A DNA stretch of 64,000 nt from Rallus limicola. Its lineage: Eukaryota > Chordata > Aves > Gruiformes > Rallidae. Under the pieces are notes generated by a model. That model saw only the letters and a program-made list of their open reading frames with translations. It was not told where the DNA came from and made no database searches. The translations under genes were made by a program, and so were the position numbers. The stretch's first letter is position 1. Each line of letters starts with the position of its first letter. The stretch covers positions 1 to 64,000 of the forward strand of contig JAKCOZ010000649.1 in assembly GCA_022605955.1 (NCBI GenBank), written 5' to 3'. Of the stretch, positions 34,956-47,800 are shown in pieces.

Positions 34956-36933
34956 TGCCTTTCAGGCCTAGCTTCTTTACTTTGGGAGCTATTGCTGGAC
35001 GTTTAGCATGTTTTGAACTGCAGTCTGCTAGGGCCGAGAAAAGCACCGTAGGAGGTTCCAGGCATGTTCCCTCTTTCCAGGCAAAGGAAAAGGCTGAGAG
35101 CCAAAGTGACAGGGTCTGCTCGTGTGTCCTGTTAGGAGGTTTCAGACAAGCTATGCCTTTCAGGCCTAGCTTCTTTACTTTGGGAGTTATTGCTGGACGT
35201 TTAGCATGTTTTGAACTGCAGTCTGCTAGAGCCGAGAAAAGCACCGTAGGAGGTTCCAGGCATGTTCCCTCTTTCCAGGCAAAGGAAAAGGCTGAGAGCC
35301 AAAGTGACAGGGTCTGCTCGTGTGTCCTGTTAGGAGGTTTCAGACAAGCTATGCCTTTCAGGCCTACCTTCTTTACTTTGGGAGTTATTGCTGGACGTTT
35401 AGCAAGTTTTGAACTGCAGTCTGCTAGGGCGGAGAAAAGCAACGAAGGAGGTTCCAGGCATGTTCCCTCTTTCCAGGCAAAGGAAAAGGCTGAGAGCCAA
35501 AGTGACAGGATCTGCTCGTGTGTCCTGTTAGGAGGTTTCAGACAAGCTATGCCTTTCAGGCCTCGCTTCTTTACTGGGAGTTATTGCTGGACGTTTAGCA
35601 TGTTTTGAACTGCAGTCTGCTAGGGCCGAGAAAAGCACCGTAGGAGGTTCCAGGCATGTTCCCTCTTTCCAGGCAAAGGAAAAGGCTGAGAGCCAAAGTG
35701 ACAGGGTCTGCTCGTGTGTCCTGTTAGGAGGTTTCAGACAAGCTATGCCTTTCAGGCCTAGCTTCTTTACTTTGGGAGCTATTGCTGGACGTTTAGCATG
35801 TTTTGAACTGCAGTCTGCTAGGGCCGAGAAAAGCACCGTAGGAGGTTCCAGGCATATTCCCTCTTTCCAGGCAAAGGAAAAGGCTGAGAGCCAAAGTGAC
35901 AGGGTCTGCTCGTGTGTCCTGTTAGGAGGTTTCAGACAAGCTATGCCTTTCAGGCCTCGCTTCTTTACTTTGGGAGTTATGGCTGGACGTTTAGCATGTT
36001 TTGAACTGCAGTCTGCTAAGGCCGAGAAAAGCACCGTAGGAGGTTCCAGGCATGTTCCCTCTTTCCAGGCAAAGGAAAAGGCTGAGAGCCAAAGTGACAG
36101 GGTCTGCTCGTGTGTCCTGTTAGGAGGTTTCAGACAAGCTATGCCTTTCAGGCCTAGCTTCTTTACTTTGGGAGTTATTGCTGGATGTTTAGCATGTTTT
36201 GAACTGCAGTCTGCTAGGGCCGAGAAAAGCACCGTAGGAGGTTCCAGGCATGTTCCCTCTTTCCAGGCAAAGGAAAAGGCTGAGAGCCAAAGTGACAGGG
36301 TCTGCTCGTGTGTCCTGTTAGGAGGTTTCAGACAAGCTATGCCTTTCAGGCCTAGCTTCTTTACTTTGGGAGCTATTGCTGGACGTTTAGCATGTTTTGA
36401 ACTGCAGTCTGCTAGGGCCGAGAAAAGCACCGTAGGAGGTTCCAGGCATGTTCCCTCTTTCCAGGCAAAGGAAAAGGCTGAGAGCCAAAGTGACAGGGTC
36501 TGCTCGTGTGTCCTGTTAGGAGGTTTCAGACAAGCTATGCCTTTCAGGCCTAGCTTCTTTACTTTGGGAGCTATTGCTGGACGTTTAGCATGTTTTGAAC
36601 TGCAGTCTGCTAGGGCCGAGAAAAGCACCGTAGGAGGTTCCAGGCATGTTCCCTCTTTCCAGGCAAAGGAAAAGGCTGAGAGCCAAAGTGACAGGGTCTG
36701 CTCGTGTGTCCTGTTAGGAGGTTTCAGACAAGCTATGCCTTTCAGGCCTAGCTTCTTTACTTTGGGAGTTATTGCTGGACGTTTAGCATGTTTTGAACTG
36801 CAGTCTGCTAGGGCCGAGAAAAGCACCGTAGGAGGTTCCAGGCATGTTCCCTCTTTCCAGGCAAAGGAAAAGGCTGAGAGTCAAAGTGACAGGGTCTGCT
36901 CGTGTGTCCTGTTAGGAGGTTTCAGACAAGCTA
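34956..36933 (+). repeat. 10-monomer block, copy 1 (1,978 bp; matches 40498-42475)
   Basis: The marks in order are a plain gagcta monomer, gctagagcc, a monomer with agcaagttttg, ggcggag and caacgaagg and a tail gacaggatctgc, the 196-bp monomer (35550-35745) with cctcgcttctttactggg, gcatattccc, cctcgcttc with gttatggctgg, ggatgttta, two plain monomers, and a gagtta monomer ending gagagtcaaag. All recur 5,542 bp downstream, which is 28 monomers less the 2-bp deletion. Confidence 0.93.
35352..35745 (+). repeat. Marker dyad: cggag monomer plus 196-bp monomer (first of seven)
   Basis: The first monomer has agcaagttttg and ggcggag in place of agcatgttttg and gccgag. The next has cctcgctt and a 2-bp deletion turning actttggg into actggg. 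The two always occur together, with the 196-bp partner starting at 35550, 41092, 55148, 56334, 58114, 61673 and 63457. The first two dyads also have caacgaagg and gcttctttac. The last five have caccgtagg and gcttatttac, so there are two subtypes. Confidence 0.93.
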
Positions 36934-37527
36934 TGCCTTTCAGGCCTCGCTTCTTTACTTTGGGAGTTATAGCTGGACGTTTAGCATGTTTTGAACTGCA
37001 GTCTGCTAAGGCCGAAAAAAGCACCGTAGGAGGTTCCAGGCATGTTCCCTCTTTCCAGGCAAAGGAAAAGGCTGAGAGCCAAAGTGACAGGGTCTGCTCG
37101 TGTGTCCTGTTAGGAGGTTTCAGACAAGCTATGCCTTTCAGGCCTCGCTTCTTTACTTTGGGTGTTATTGCTGGACGTTTAGCATGTTTTGAACTGCAGT
37201 CTGCTAGGGCCGAGAAAAGCACCGTAGGAGGTTCCAGGCATGTTCCCTCTTTCCAGGCAAAGGAAAAGGCTGAGAGCCAAAGTGACAGGGTCTGCTCGTG
37301 TGTCCTGTTAGGAGGTTTCAGACAAGCTATGCCTTTCAGGCCTAGCTTCTTTACTTTGGGAGTTATTGCTGGATGTTTAGCATGTTTTGAACTGCAGTCT
37401 GCTAGGGACGAGAAAAGCACCGTAGGAGGTTCCAGGCATGTTCCCTCTTTCCAGGCAAAGGAAAAGGCTGAGAGCCAAAGTGACAGGGTCTGCTCGTGTG
37501 TCCTGTTAGGAGGTTTCAGACAAGCTA
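36934..37527 (+). repeat. Three monomers present only beside copy 1 of the 10-monomer block
   Basis: The monomer at 36934 has cctcgcttc, gttatagctgg, gctaaggcc and gccgaaaaaagc. The one at 37132 has cctcgcttc and tttgggtgtt. The one at 37330 has ggatgttta and gctagggacgag. In the second block the corresponding place has one plain gagcta monomer (42476-42673). The two arrangements therefore differ by a two-monomer deletion or insertion. Confidence 0.85.
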
Positions 37528-38913
37528 TGCCTTTCAGGCCTAGCTTCTTTACTTTGGGAGCTATTGCTGGACGTTTAGCATGTTTTGAACTGCAGTCTGC
37601 TAGGGCTGAGAAAAGCACCGTAGGAGGTTCCAGGCATGTTCCCTCTTTCCAGGCAAAGGAAAAGGCTGAGAGCCAAAGTGACAGGGTCTGCTCGTGTGTC
37701 CTGTTAGGAGGTTTCAGAGAAGCTATGCCTTTCAGGCCTAGCTTCTTTACTTTGGGAGTTATTGCTGGACGTTTAGCATGTTTTGAACTGCAGTCTGCTA
37801 GGGCCGAGAAAAGCACCGTAGGAGGTTCCAGGCATGTTCCCTCTTTCCAGGCAAAGGAAAAGGCTGAGAGTCAAAGTGACAGGGTCTGCTCGTGTGTCCT
37901 GTTAGGAGGTTTCAGACAAGCTATGCCTTTCAGGCCTCGCTTCTTTACTTTGGGAGTTATAGCTGGACGTTTAGCATGTTTTGAACTGCAGTCTCCTAAG
38001 GCCGAAAAAAGCACCGTAGGAGGTTCCAGGCATGTTCCCTCTTTCCAGGCAAAGGAAAAGGCTGAGAGCCAAAGTGACAGGGTCTGCTCGTGTGTCCTGT
38101 TAGGAGGTTTCAGACAAGCTATGCCTTTCAGGCCTAGCTTCTTTACTTTGGGAGTTATTGCTGGACGTTTAGCATGTTTTGAACTGCAGTCTGCTAGGGC
38201 CGAGAAAAGCACCGTAGGAGGTTCCAGGCATGTTCCCTCTTTCCAGGCAAAGGAAAAGGCTGAGAGCCAAAGTGACACGGTCTGCTCGTGTGTCCTGTTA
38301 GGAGGTTTCAGACAAGCTATGCCTTTCAGGCCTAGCTTCTTTACTTTGGGAGTTATTCCTGGATGTTTAGCATGTTTTGAACTGCAGTCTGCTAGGGCCG
38401 AGTAAAGCACCGTAGGAGGTTCCAGGCATGTTCCCTCTTTCCAGGCAAAGGAAAAGGCTGAGAGCCAAAGTGACACGGTCTGCTCGTGTGTCCTGTTAGG
38501 AGGTTTCAGACAAGCTATGCCTTTCAGGCCTAGCTTCTTTACTTTGGGAGTTATTGCTGGACGTTTAGCATGTTTTGAACTGCAGTCTGCTAGGGCCGAG
38601 AAAAGCACCGTAGGAGGTTCCAGGCATGTTCCCTCTTTCCAGGCAAAGGAAAAGGCTGAGAGCCAAAGTGACAGGGTCTGCTCGTGTGTCCTGTTAGGAG
38701 GTTTCAGACAAGCTATGCCTTTCAGGCCTAGCTTCTTTACTTTGGGAGTTATAGCTGGACGTTTAGCATGTTTTGAACTGCAGTCTGCTAGGGCCGAGAA
38801 AAGCACCGTAGGAGGTTCCAGGCATGTTCCCTCTTTCCAGGCAAAGGAAAAGGCTGAGAGCCAAAGTGACACGGTCTGCTCGTGTGTCCTGTTAGGAGGT
38901 TTCAGACAAGCTA
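37528..38913 (+). repeat. 7-monomer cassette with gagtaaagc mark, copy 1 (1,386 bp)
   Basis: The order is gggctgag; a tail ttcagagaagct before a gagtta monomer ending gagagtcaaag; cctcgcttc with gttatagctgg and gtctcctaaggccgaaaaaa; a gacacggtc monomer; attcctggatg with gagtaaagc and gacacggtc; a plain gagtta monomer; and gttatagctgg with gacacggtc. The cassette returns at 39112 (shift 1,584 bp, one plain gagtta monomer between) and at 42674. Confidence 0.93.
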
Positions 38914-39111
38914 TGCCTTTCAGGCCTAGCTTCTTTACTTTGGGAGTTATTGCTGGACGTTTAGCATGTTTTGAACTGCAGTCTGCTAGGGCCGAGAAAA
39001 GCACCGTAGGAGGTTCCAGGCATGTTCCCTCTTTCCAGGCAAAGGAAAAGGCTGAGAGCCAAAGTGACAGGGTCTGCTCGTGTGTCCTGTTAGGAGGTTT
39101 CAGACAAGCTA

Positions 39112-40497
39112 TGCCTTTCAGGCCTAGCTTCTTTACTTTGGGAGCTATTGCTGGACGTTTAGCATGTTTTGAACTGCAGTCTGCTAGGGCTGAGAAAAGC
39201 ACCGTAGGAGGTTCCAGGCATGTTCCCTCTTTCCAGGCAAAGGAAAAGGCTGAGAGCCAAAGTGACAGGGTCTGCTCGTGTGTCCTGTTAGGAGGTTTCA
39301 GAGAAGCTATGCCTTTCAGGCCTAGCTTCTTTACTTTGGGAGTTATTGCTGGACGTTTAGCATGTTTTGAACTGCAGTCTGCTAGGGCCGAGAAAAGCAC
39401 CGTAGGAGGTTCCAGGCATGTTCCCTCTTTCCAGGCAAAGGAAAAGGCTGAGAGTCAAAGTGACAGGGTCTGCTCGTGTGTCCTGTTAGGAGGTTTCAGA
39501 CAAGCTATGCCTTTCAGGCCTCGCTTCTTTACTTTGGGAGTTATAGCTGGACGTTTAGCATGTTTTGAACTGCAGTCTCCTAAGGCCGAAAAAAGCACCG
39601 TAGGAGGTTCCAGGCATGTTCCCTCTTTCCAGGCAAAGGAAAAGGCTGAGAGCCAAAGTGACAGGGTCTGCTCGTGTGTCCTGTTAGGAGGTTTCAGACA
39701 AGCTATGCCTTTCAGGCCTAGCTTCTTTACTTTGGGAGTTATTGCTGGACGTTTAGCATGTTTTGAACTGCAGTCTGCTAGGGCCGAGAAAAGCACCGTA
39801 GGAGGTTCCAGGCATGTTCCCTCTTTCCAGGCAAAGGAAAAGGCTGAGAGCCAAAGTGACACGGTCTGCTCGTGTGTCCTGTTAGGAGGTTTCAGACAAG
39901 CTATGCCTTTCAGGCCTAGCTTCTTTACTTTGGGAGTTATTCCTGGATGTTTAGCATGTTTTGAACTGCAGTCTGCTAGGGCCGAGTAAAGCACCGTAGG
40001 AGGTTCCAGGCATGTTCCCTCTTTCCAGGCAAAGGAAAAGGCTGAGAGCCAAAGTGACACGGTCTGCTCGTGTGTCCTGTTAGGAGGTTTCAGACAAGCT
40101 ATGCCTTTCAGGCCTAGCTTCTTTACTTTGGGAGTTATTGCTGGACGTTTAGCATGTTTTGAACTGCAGTCTGCTAGGGCCGAGAAAAGCACCGTAGGAG
40201 GTTCCAGGCATGTTCCCTCTTTCCAGGCAAAGGAAAAGGCTGAGAGCCAAAGTGACAGGGTCTGCTCGTGTGTCCTGTTAGGAGGTTTCAGACAAGCTAT
40301 GCCTTTCAGGCCTAGCTTCTTTACTTTGGGAGTTATAGCTGGACGTTTAGCATGTTTTGAACTGCAGTCTGCTAGGGCCGAGAAAAGCACCGTAGGAGGT
40401 TCCAGGCATGTTCCCTCTTTCCAGGCAAAGGAAAAGGCTGAGAGCCAAAGTGACACGGTCTGCTCGTGTGTCCTGTTAGGAGGTTTCAGACAAGCTA
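39112..40497 (+). repeat. 7-monomer cassette with gagtaaagc mark, copy 2 (1,386 bp)
   Basis: Same order and marks as 37528-38913, 1,584 bp downstream, including gagtaaagc near 39983. I see no difference by eye from copy 1. It is followed directly by the second copy of the 10-monomer block at 40498. Confidence 0.93.
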
Positions 40498-42475
40498 TGC
40501 CTTTCAGGCCTAGCTTCTTTACTTTGGGAGCTATTGCTGGACGTTTAGCATGTTTTGAACTGCAGTCTGCTAGGGCCGAGAAAAGCACCGTAGGAGGTTC
40601 CAGGCATGTTCCCTCTTTCCAGGCAAAGGAAAAGGCTGAGAGCCAAAGTGACAGGGTCTGCTCGTGTGTCCTGTTAGGAGGTTTCAGACAAGCTATGCCT
40701 TTCAGGCCTAGCTTCTTTACTTTGGGAGTTATTGCTGGACGTTTAGCATGTTTTGAACTGCAGTCTGCTAGAGCCGAGAAAAGCACCGTAGGAGGTTCCA
40801 GGCATGTTCCCTCTTTCCAGGCAAAGGAAAAGGCTGAGAGCCAAAGTGACAGGGTCTGCTCGTGTGTCCTGTTAGGAGGTTTCAGACAAGCTATGCCTTT
40901 CAGGCCTAGCTTCTTTACTTTGGGAGTTATTGCTGGACGTTTAGCAAGTTTTGAACTGCAGTCTGCTAGGGCGGAGAAAAGCAACGAAGGAGGTTCCAGG
41001 CATGTTCCCTCTTTCCAGGCAAAGGAAAAGGCTGAGAGCCAAAGTGACAGGATCTGCTCGTGTGTCCTGTTAGGAGGTTTCAGACAAGCTATGCCTTTCA
41101 GGCCTCGCTTCTTTACTGGGAGTTATTGCTGGACGTTTAGCATGTTTTGAACTGCAGTCTGCTAGGGCCGAGAAAAGCACCGTAGGAGGTTCCAGGCATG
41201 TTCCCTCTTTCCAGGCAAAGGAAAAGGCTGAGAGCCAAAGTGACAGGGTCTGCTCGTGTGTCCTGTTAGGAGGTTTCAGACAAGCTATGCCTTTCAGGCC
41301 TAGCTTCTTTACTTTGGGAGCTATTGCTGGACGTTTAGCATGTTTTGAACTGCAGTCTGCTAGGGCCGAGAAAAGCACCGTAGGAGGTTCCAGGCATATT
41401 CCCTCTTTCCAGGCAAAGGAAAAGGCTGAGAGCCAAAGTGACAGGGTCTGCTCGTGTGTCCTGTTAGGAGGTTTCAGACAAGCTATGCCTTTCAGGCCTC
41501 GCTTCTTTACTTTGGGAGTTATGGCTGGACGTTTAGCATGTTTTGAACTGCAGTCTGCTAAGGCCGAGAAAAGCACCGTAGGAGGTTCCAGGCATGTTCC
41601 CTCTTTCCAGGCAAAGGAAAAGGCTGAGAGCCAAAGTGACAGGGTCTGCTCGTGTGTCCTGTTAGGAGGTTTCAGACAAGCTATGCCTTTCAGGCCTAGC
41701 TTCTTTACTTTGGGAGTTATTGCTGGATGTTTAGCATGTTTTGAACTGCAGTCTGCTAGGGCCGAGAAAAGCACCGTAGGAGGTTCCAGGCATGTTCCCT
41801 CTTTCCAGGCAAAGGAAAAGGCTGAGAGCCAAAGTGACAGGGTCTGCTCGTGTGTCCTGTTAGGAGGTTTCAGACAAGCTATGCCTTTCAGGCCTAGCTT
41901 CTTTACTTTGGGAGCTATTGCTGGACGTTTAGCATGTTTTGAACTGCAGTCTGCTAGGGCCGAGAAAAGCACCGTAGGAGGTTCCAGGCATGTTCCCTCT
42001 TTCCAGGCAAAGGAAAAGGCTGAGAGCCAAAGTGACAGGGTCTGCTCGTGTGTCCTGTTAGGAGGTTTCAGACAAGCTATGCCTTTCAGGCCTAGCTTCT
42101 TTACTTTGGGAGCTATTGCTGGACGTTTAGCATGTTTTGAACTGCAGTCTGCTAGGGCCGAGAAAAGCACCGTAGGAGGTTCCAGGCATGTTCCCTCTTT
42201 CCAGGCAAAGGAAAAGGCTGAGAGCCAAAGTGACAGGGTCTGCTCGTGTGTCCTGTTAGGAGGTTTCAGACAAGCTATGCCTTTCAGGCCTAGCTTCTTT
42301 ACTTTGGGAGTTATTGCTGGACGTTTAGCATGTTTTGAACTGCAGTCTGCTAGGGCCGAGAAAAGCACCGTAGGAGGTTCCAGGCATGTTCCCTCTTTCC
42401 AGGCAAAGGAAAAGGCTGAGAGTCAAAGTGACAGGGTCTGCTCGTGTGTCCTGTTAGGAGGTTTCAGACAAGCTA
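40498..42475 (+). repeat. 10-monomer block, copy 2 (1,978 bp)
   Basis: It repeats 34956-36933 at a shift of 5,542 bp, with the same 196-bp monomer (41092-41287) and the same caacgaagg, gcatattccc, gttatggctgg and ggatgttta marks. I noticed no differences by eye. The upstream and downstream neighbours differ from those of copy 1, which marks the duplication limits. Confidence 0.93.
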
Positions 42476-44059
42476 TGCCTTTCAGGCCTAGCTTCTTTAC
42501 TTTGGGAGCTATTGCTGGACGTTTAGCATGTTTTGAACTGCAGTCTGCTAGGGCCGAGAAAAGCACCGTAGGAGGTTCCAGGCATGTTCCCTCTTTCCAG
42601 GCAAAGGAAAAGGCTGAGAGCCAAAGTGACAGGGTCTGCTCGTGTGTCCTGTTAGGAGGTTTCAGACAAGCTATGCCTTTCAGGCCTAGCTTCTTTACTT
42701 TGGGAGCTATTGCTGGACGTTTAGCATGTTTTGAACTGCAGTCTGCTAGGGCTGAGAAAAGCACCGTAGGAGGTTCCAGGCATGTTCCCTCTTTCCAGGC
42801 AAAGGAAAAGGCTGAGAGCCAAAGTGACAGGGTCTGCTCGTGTGTCCTGTTAGGAGGTTTCAGAGAAGCTATGCCTTTCAGGCCTAGCTTCTTTACTTTG
42901 GGAGTTATTGCTGGACGTTTAGCATGTTTTGAACTGCAGTCTGCTAGGGCCGAGAAAAGCACCGTAGGAGGTTCCAGGCATGTTCCCTCTTTCCAGGCAA
43001 AGGAAAAGGCTGAGAGTCAAAGTGACAGGGTCTGCTCGTGTGTCCTGTTAGGAGGTTTCAGACAAGCTATGCCTTTCAGGCCTCGCTTCTTTACTTTGGG
43101 AGTTATAGCTGGACGTTTAGCATGTTTTGAACTGCAGTCTCCTAAGGCCGAAAAAAGCACCGTAGGAGGTTCCAGGCATGTTCCCTCTTTCCAGGCAAAG
43201 GAAAAGGCTGAGAGCCAAAGTGACAGGGTCTGCTCGTGTGTCCTGTTAGGAGGTTTCAGACAAGCTATGCCTTTCAGGCCTAGCTTCTTTACTTTGGGAG
43301 TTATTGCTGGACGTTTAGCATGTTTTGAACTGCAGTCTGCTAGGGCCGAGAAAAGCACCGTAGGAGGTTCCAGGCATGTTCCCTCTTTCCAGGCAAAGGA
43401 AAAGGCTGAGAGCCAAAGTGACACGGTCTGCTCGTGTGTCCTGTTAGGAGGTTTCAGACAAGCTATGCCTTTCAGGCCTAGCTTCTTTACTTTGGGAGTT
43501 ATTCCTGGATGTTTAGCATGTTTTGAACTGCAGTCTGCTAGGGCCGAGAAAAGCACCGTAGGAGGTTCCAGGCATGTTCCCTCTTTCCAGGCAAAGGAAA
43601 AGGCTGAGAGCCAAAGTGACACGGTCTGCTCGTGTGTCCTGTTAGGAGGTTTCAGACAAGCTATGCCTTTCAGGCCTAGCTTCTTTACTTTGGGAGTTAT
43701 TGCTGGACGTTTAGCATGTTTTGAACTGCAGTCTGCTAGGGCCGAGAAAAGCACCGTAGGAGGTTCCAGGCATGTTCCCTCTTTCCAGGCAAAGGAAAAG
43801 GCTGAGAGCCAAAGTGACAGGGTCTGCTCGTGTGTCCTGTTAGGAGGTTTCAGACAAGCTATGCCTTTCAGGCCTAGCTTCTTTACTTTGGGAGTTATAG
43901 CTGGACGTTTAGCATGTTTTGAACTGCAGTCTGCTAGGGCCGAGAAAAGCACCGTAGGAGGTTCCAGGCATGTTCCCTCTTTCCAGGCAAAGGAAAAGGC
44001 TGAGAGCCAAAGTGACAGGGTCTGCTCGTGTGTCCTGTTAGGAGGTTTCAGACAAGCTA
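42476..44059 (+). repeat. One plain monomer, then 7-monomer cassette copy 3 (42674-44059)
   Basis: The cassette at 42674-44059 has gggctgag, ttcagagaagct, gtctcctaagg, gacacggtc and attcctggatg in the same order as at 37528 and 39112. It keeps gagaaaagc where those two have gagtaaagc, and its last monomer has gacagggtc rather than gacacggtc. It is therefore either ancestral in state at these sites or was corrected from neighbouring monomers. Confidence 0.9.
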
Positions 44060-44851
44060 TGCCTTTCAGGCCTAGCTTCTTTACTTTGGGAGCTATTGCT
44101 GGATGTTTAGCATGTTTTGAACTGCAGTCTGCTAGGGCCGAGAAAAGCACCGTAGGAGGTTCCAGGCATGTTCCCTCTTTCCAGGCAAAGGAAAAGGCTG
44201 AGAGCCAAAGTGACAGGGTCTGCTCGTGTGTCCTGTTAGGAGGTTTCAGACAAGCTATGCCTTTCAGGCCTAGCTTCTTTACTTTGGGAGTTATTGCTGG
44301 ACGTTTAGCATGTTTTGAACTGCAGTCTGCTAGGGCCGAGAAAAGCACCGTAGGAGGTTCCAGGCATGTTCCCTCTTTCCAGGCAAAGGAAAAGGCTGAG
44401 AGCCAAAGTGACAGGGTCTGCTCGTGTGTCCTGTTAGGAGGTTTCAGACAAGCTATGCCTTTCAGGCCTAGCTTCTTTACTTTGGGAGTTATTGCTGGAC
44501 GTTTAGCATGTTTTGAACTGCAGTCTGCTAGGGCCGAGAAAAGCACCGTAGGAGGTTCCAGGCATGTTCCCTCTTTCCAGGCAAAGGAAAAGGCTGAGAG
44601 CCAAAGTGACAGGGTCTGCTCGTGTGTCCTGTTAGGAGGTTTCAGACAAGCTATGCCTTTCAGGCCTAGCTTCTTTACTTTGGGAGCTATTGCTGGACGT
44701 TTAGCATGTTTTGAACTGCAGTCTGCTAGGGCCGAGAAAAGCACCGTAGGAGGTTCCAGGCATGTTCCCTCTTTCCAGGCAAAGGAAAAGGCTGAGAGCC
44801 AAAGTGACAGGGTCTGCTCGTGTGTCCTGTTAGGAGGTTTCAGACAAGCTA
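44060..44851 (+). repeat. Four monomers before the cctatc/actatg units
   Basis: A gagcta monomer with ggatgttta, two gagtta monomers and one gagcta monomer, all 198 bp. No further marks noticed. Confidence 0.85.
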
Positions 44852-47800
44852 TGCCTATCAGGCCTAGCTTCTTTACTATGGGAGTTATTGCTGGACGTTT
44901 AGCATGTTTTGAACTGCAGTCTGCTAGGGCCGAGAAAAGCACCGTAGGAGGTTCCAGGCATGTTCCCTCTTTCCAGGCAAAGGAAAAGGCTGAGAGCCAA
45001 AGTGACAGGGTCTGCTCGTGTGTCCTGTTAGGAGGTTTCAGACAAGCTATGCCTTTCAGGCCTAGCTTCTTTACTTTGGGAGCTATTGCTGGACGTTTAG
45101 CATGTTTTGAACTGCAGTCTGCTAGGGCCGAGAAAAGCACCGTAGGAGGTTCCAGGCATGTTCCCTCTTTCCAGGCAAAGGAAAAGGCTGAGAGCCAAAG
45201 TGACAGGGTCTGCTCGTGTGTCCTGTTAGGAGGTTTCAGACAAGCTATGCCTCTCAGGCCTAGCTTCTTTACTTTGGGAGCTATTGCTGGACGTTTAGCA
45301 TGTTTTGAACTGCAGTCTGCTAGGGCCGAGAAAAGCACCGTAGGAGGTTCCAGGCATGTTCCCTCTTTCCAGGCAAAGGAAAAGGCTGAGAGCCAAAGTG
45401 ACAGGGTCTGCTCGTGTGTCCTGTTAGGAGGTTTCAGACAAGCTATGCCTTTCATGCCTAGCTTCTTTACTTTGGGAGTTATAGCTGGACGTTTAGCATG
45501 TTTTGAACTGCAGTCTGCTAGGGCCGAGAAAAGCACCGTAGGAGGTTCCAGGCATGTTCCCTCTTTCCAGGCAAAGGAAAAGGCTGAGAGCCAAAGTGAC
45601 AGGGTCTGCTCGTGTGTCCTGTTAGGAGGTTTCAGACAAGCTATGCCTTTCAGGCCTAGCTTCTTTACTTTGGGAGTTATTGCTGGACGTTTAGCATGTT
45701 TTGAACTGCAGTCTGCTAGGGCCGAGAAAAGCACCGTAGGAGGTTCCAGGCATGTTCCCTCTTTCCAGGCAAAGGAAAAGGCTGAGAGCCAAAGTGACAG
45801 GGTCTGCTCGTGTGTCCTGTTAGGAGGTTTCAGACAAGCTATGCCTTTCAGGCCTAGCTTCTTTACTTTGGGAGTTATTGCTGGACGTTTAGCATGTTTT
45901 GAACTGCAGTCTGCTAGGGCCGAGAAAAGCACCGTAGGAGGTTCCAGGCATGTTCCCTCTTTCCAGGCAAAGGAAAAGGCTGAGAGCCAAAGTGACAGGG
46001 TCTGCTCGTGTGTCCTGTTAGGAGGTTTCAGACAAGCTATGCCTTTCAGGCCTAGCTTCTTTACTTTGGGAGCTATTGCTGGACGTTTAGCATGTTTTGA
46101 ACTGCAGTCTGCTAGGGCCGAGAAAAGCACCGTAGGAGGTTCCAGGCATGTTCCCTCTTTCCAGGCAAAGGAAAAGGCTGAGAGCCAAAGTGACAGGGTC
46201 TGCTCGTGTGTCCTGTTAGGAGGTTTCAGACAAGCTATGCCTTTCAGGCCTAGCTTCTTTACTTTGGGAACTATTGCTGGACGTTTAGCATGTTTTGAAC
46301 TGCAGTCTGCTAGGGCCGAGAAAAGCACCGTAGGAGGTTCCAGGCATGTTCCCTCTTTCCAGGCAAAGGAAAAGGCTGAGAGCCAAAGTGACAGGGTCTG
46401 CTCGTGTGTCCTGTTAGGAGGTTTCAGACAAGCTATGCCTTTCAGGCCTAGCTTCTTTACTTTGGGAGTTATTGCTGGACGTTTAGCATGTTTTGAACTG
46501 CAGTCTGCTAGGGCCGAGAAAAGCACCGTAGGAGGTTCCAGGCATGTTCCCTCTTTCCAGGCAAAGGAAAAGGCTGAGAGCCAAAGTGACAGGGTCTGCT
46601 CGTGTGTCCTGTTAGGAGGTTTCAGACAAGCTATGCCTTTCAGGCCTAGCTTCTTTACTTTGGGAGCTATTGCTGGACGTTTAGCATGTTTTGAACTGCA
46701 GTCTGCTAGGGCCGAGAAAAGCACCGTAGGAGGTTCCAGGCATGTTCCCTCTTTCCAGGCAAAGGAAAAGGCTGAGAGCCAAAGTGACAGGGTCTGCTCG
46801 TGTGTCCTGTTAGGAGGTTTCAGACAAGCTATGCCTATCAGGCCTAGCTTCTTTACTATGGGAGTTATTGCTGGACGTTTAGCATGTTTTGAACTGCAGT
46901 CTGCTAGGGCCGAGAAAAGCACCGTAGGAGGTTCCAGGCGTGTTCCCTCTTTCCAGGCAAAGGAAAAGGCTGAGAGCCAAAGTGACAGGGTCTGCTCGTG
47001 TGTCCTGTTAGGAGGTTTCAGACAAGCTATGCCTTTCAGGCCTAGCTTCTTTACTTTGGGAGCTATTGCTGGACGTTTAGCATGTTTTGAACTGCAGTCT
47101 GCTAGGGCCGAGAAAAGCACCGTAGGAGGTTCCAGGCATGTTCCCTCTTTCCAGGCAAAGGAAAAGGCTGAGAGCCAAAGTGACAGGGTCTGCTCGTGTG
47201 TCCTGTTAGGAGGTTTCAGACAAGCTATGCCTCTCAGGCCTAGCTTCTTTACTTTGGGAGCTATTGCTGGACGTTTAGCATGTTTTGAACTGCAGTCTGC
47301 TAGGGCCGAGAAAAGCACCGTAGGAGGTTCCAGGCATGTTCCGTCTTTCCAGGCAAAGGAAAAGGCTGAGAGCCAAAGTGACAGGGTCTGCTCGTGTGTC
47401 CTGTTAGGAGGTTTCAGACAAGCTATGCCTTTCATGCCTAGCTTCTTTACTTTGGGAGTTATAGCTGGACGTTTAGCATGTTTTGAACTGCAGTCTGCTA
47501 GGGCCGAGAAAAGCACCGTAGGAGGTTCCAGGCACGTTCCCTCTTTCCAGGCAAAGGAAAAGGCTGAGAGCCAAAGTGACAGGGTCTGCTCGTGTGTCCT
47601 GTTAGGAGGTTTCAGACAAGCTATGCCTTTCAGGCCTAGCTTCTTTACTTTGGGAGTTATTGCTGGACGTTTAGCATGTTTTGAACTGCAGTCTGCTAGG
47701 GCCGAGAAAAGCACCGTAGGAGGTTCCAGGCATGTTCCCTCTTTCCAGGCAAAGGAAAAGGCTGAGAGCCAAAGTGACAGGGTCTGCTCGTGTGTCCTGT

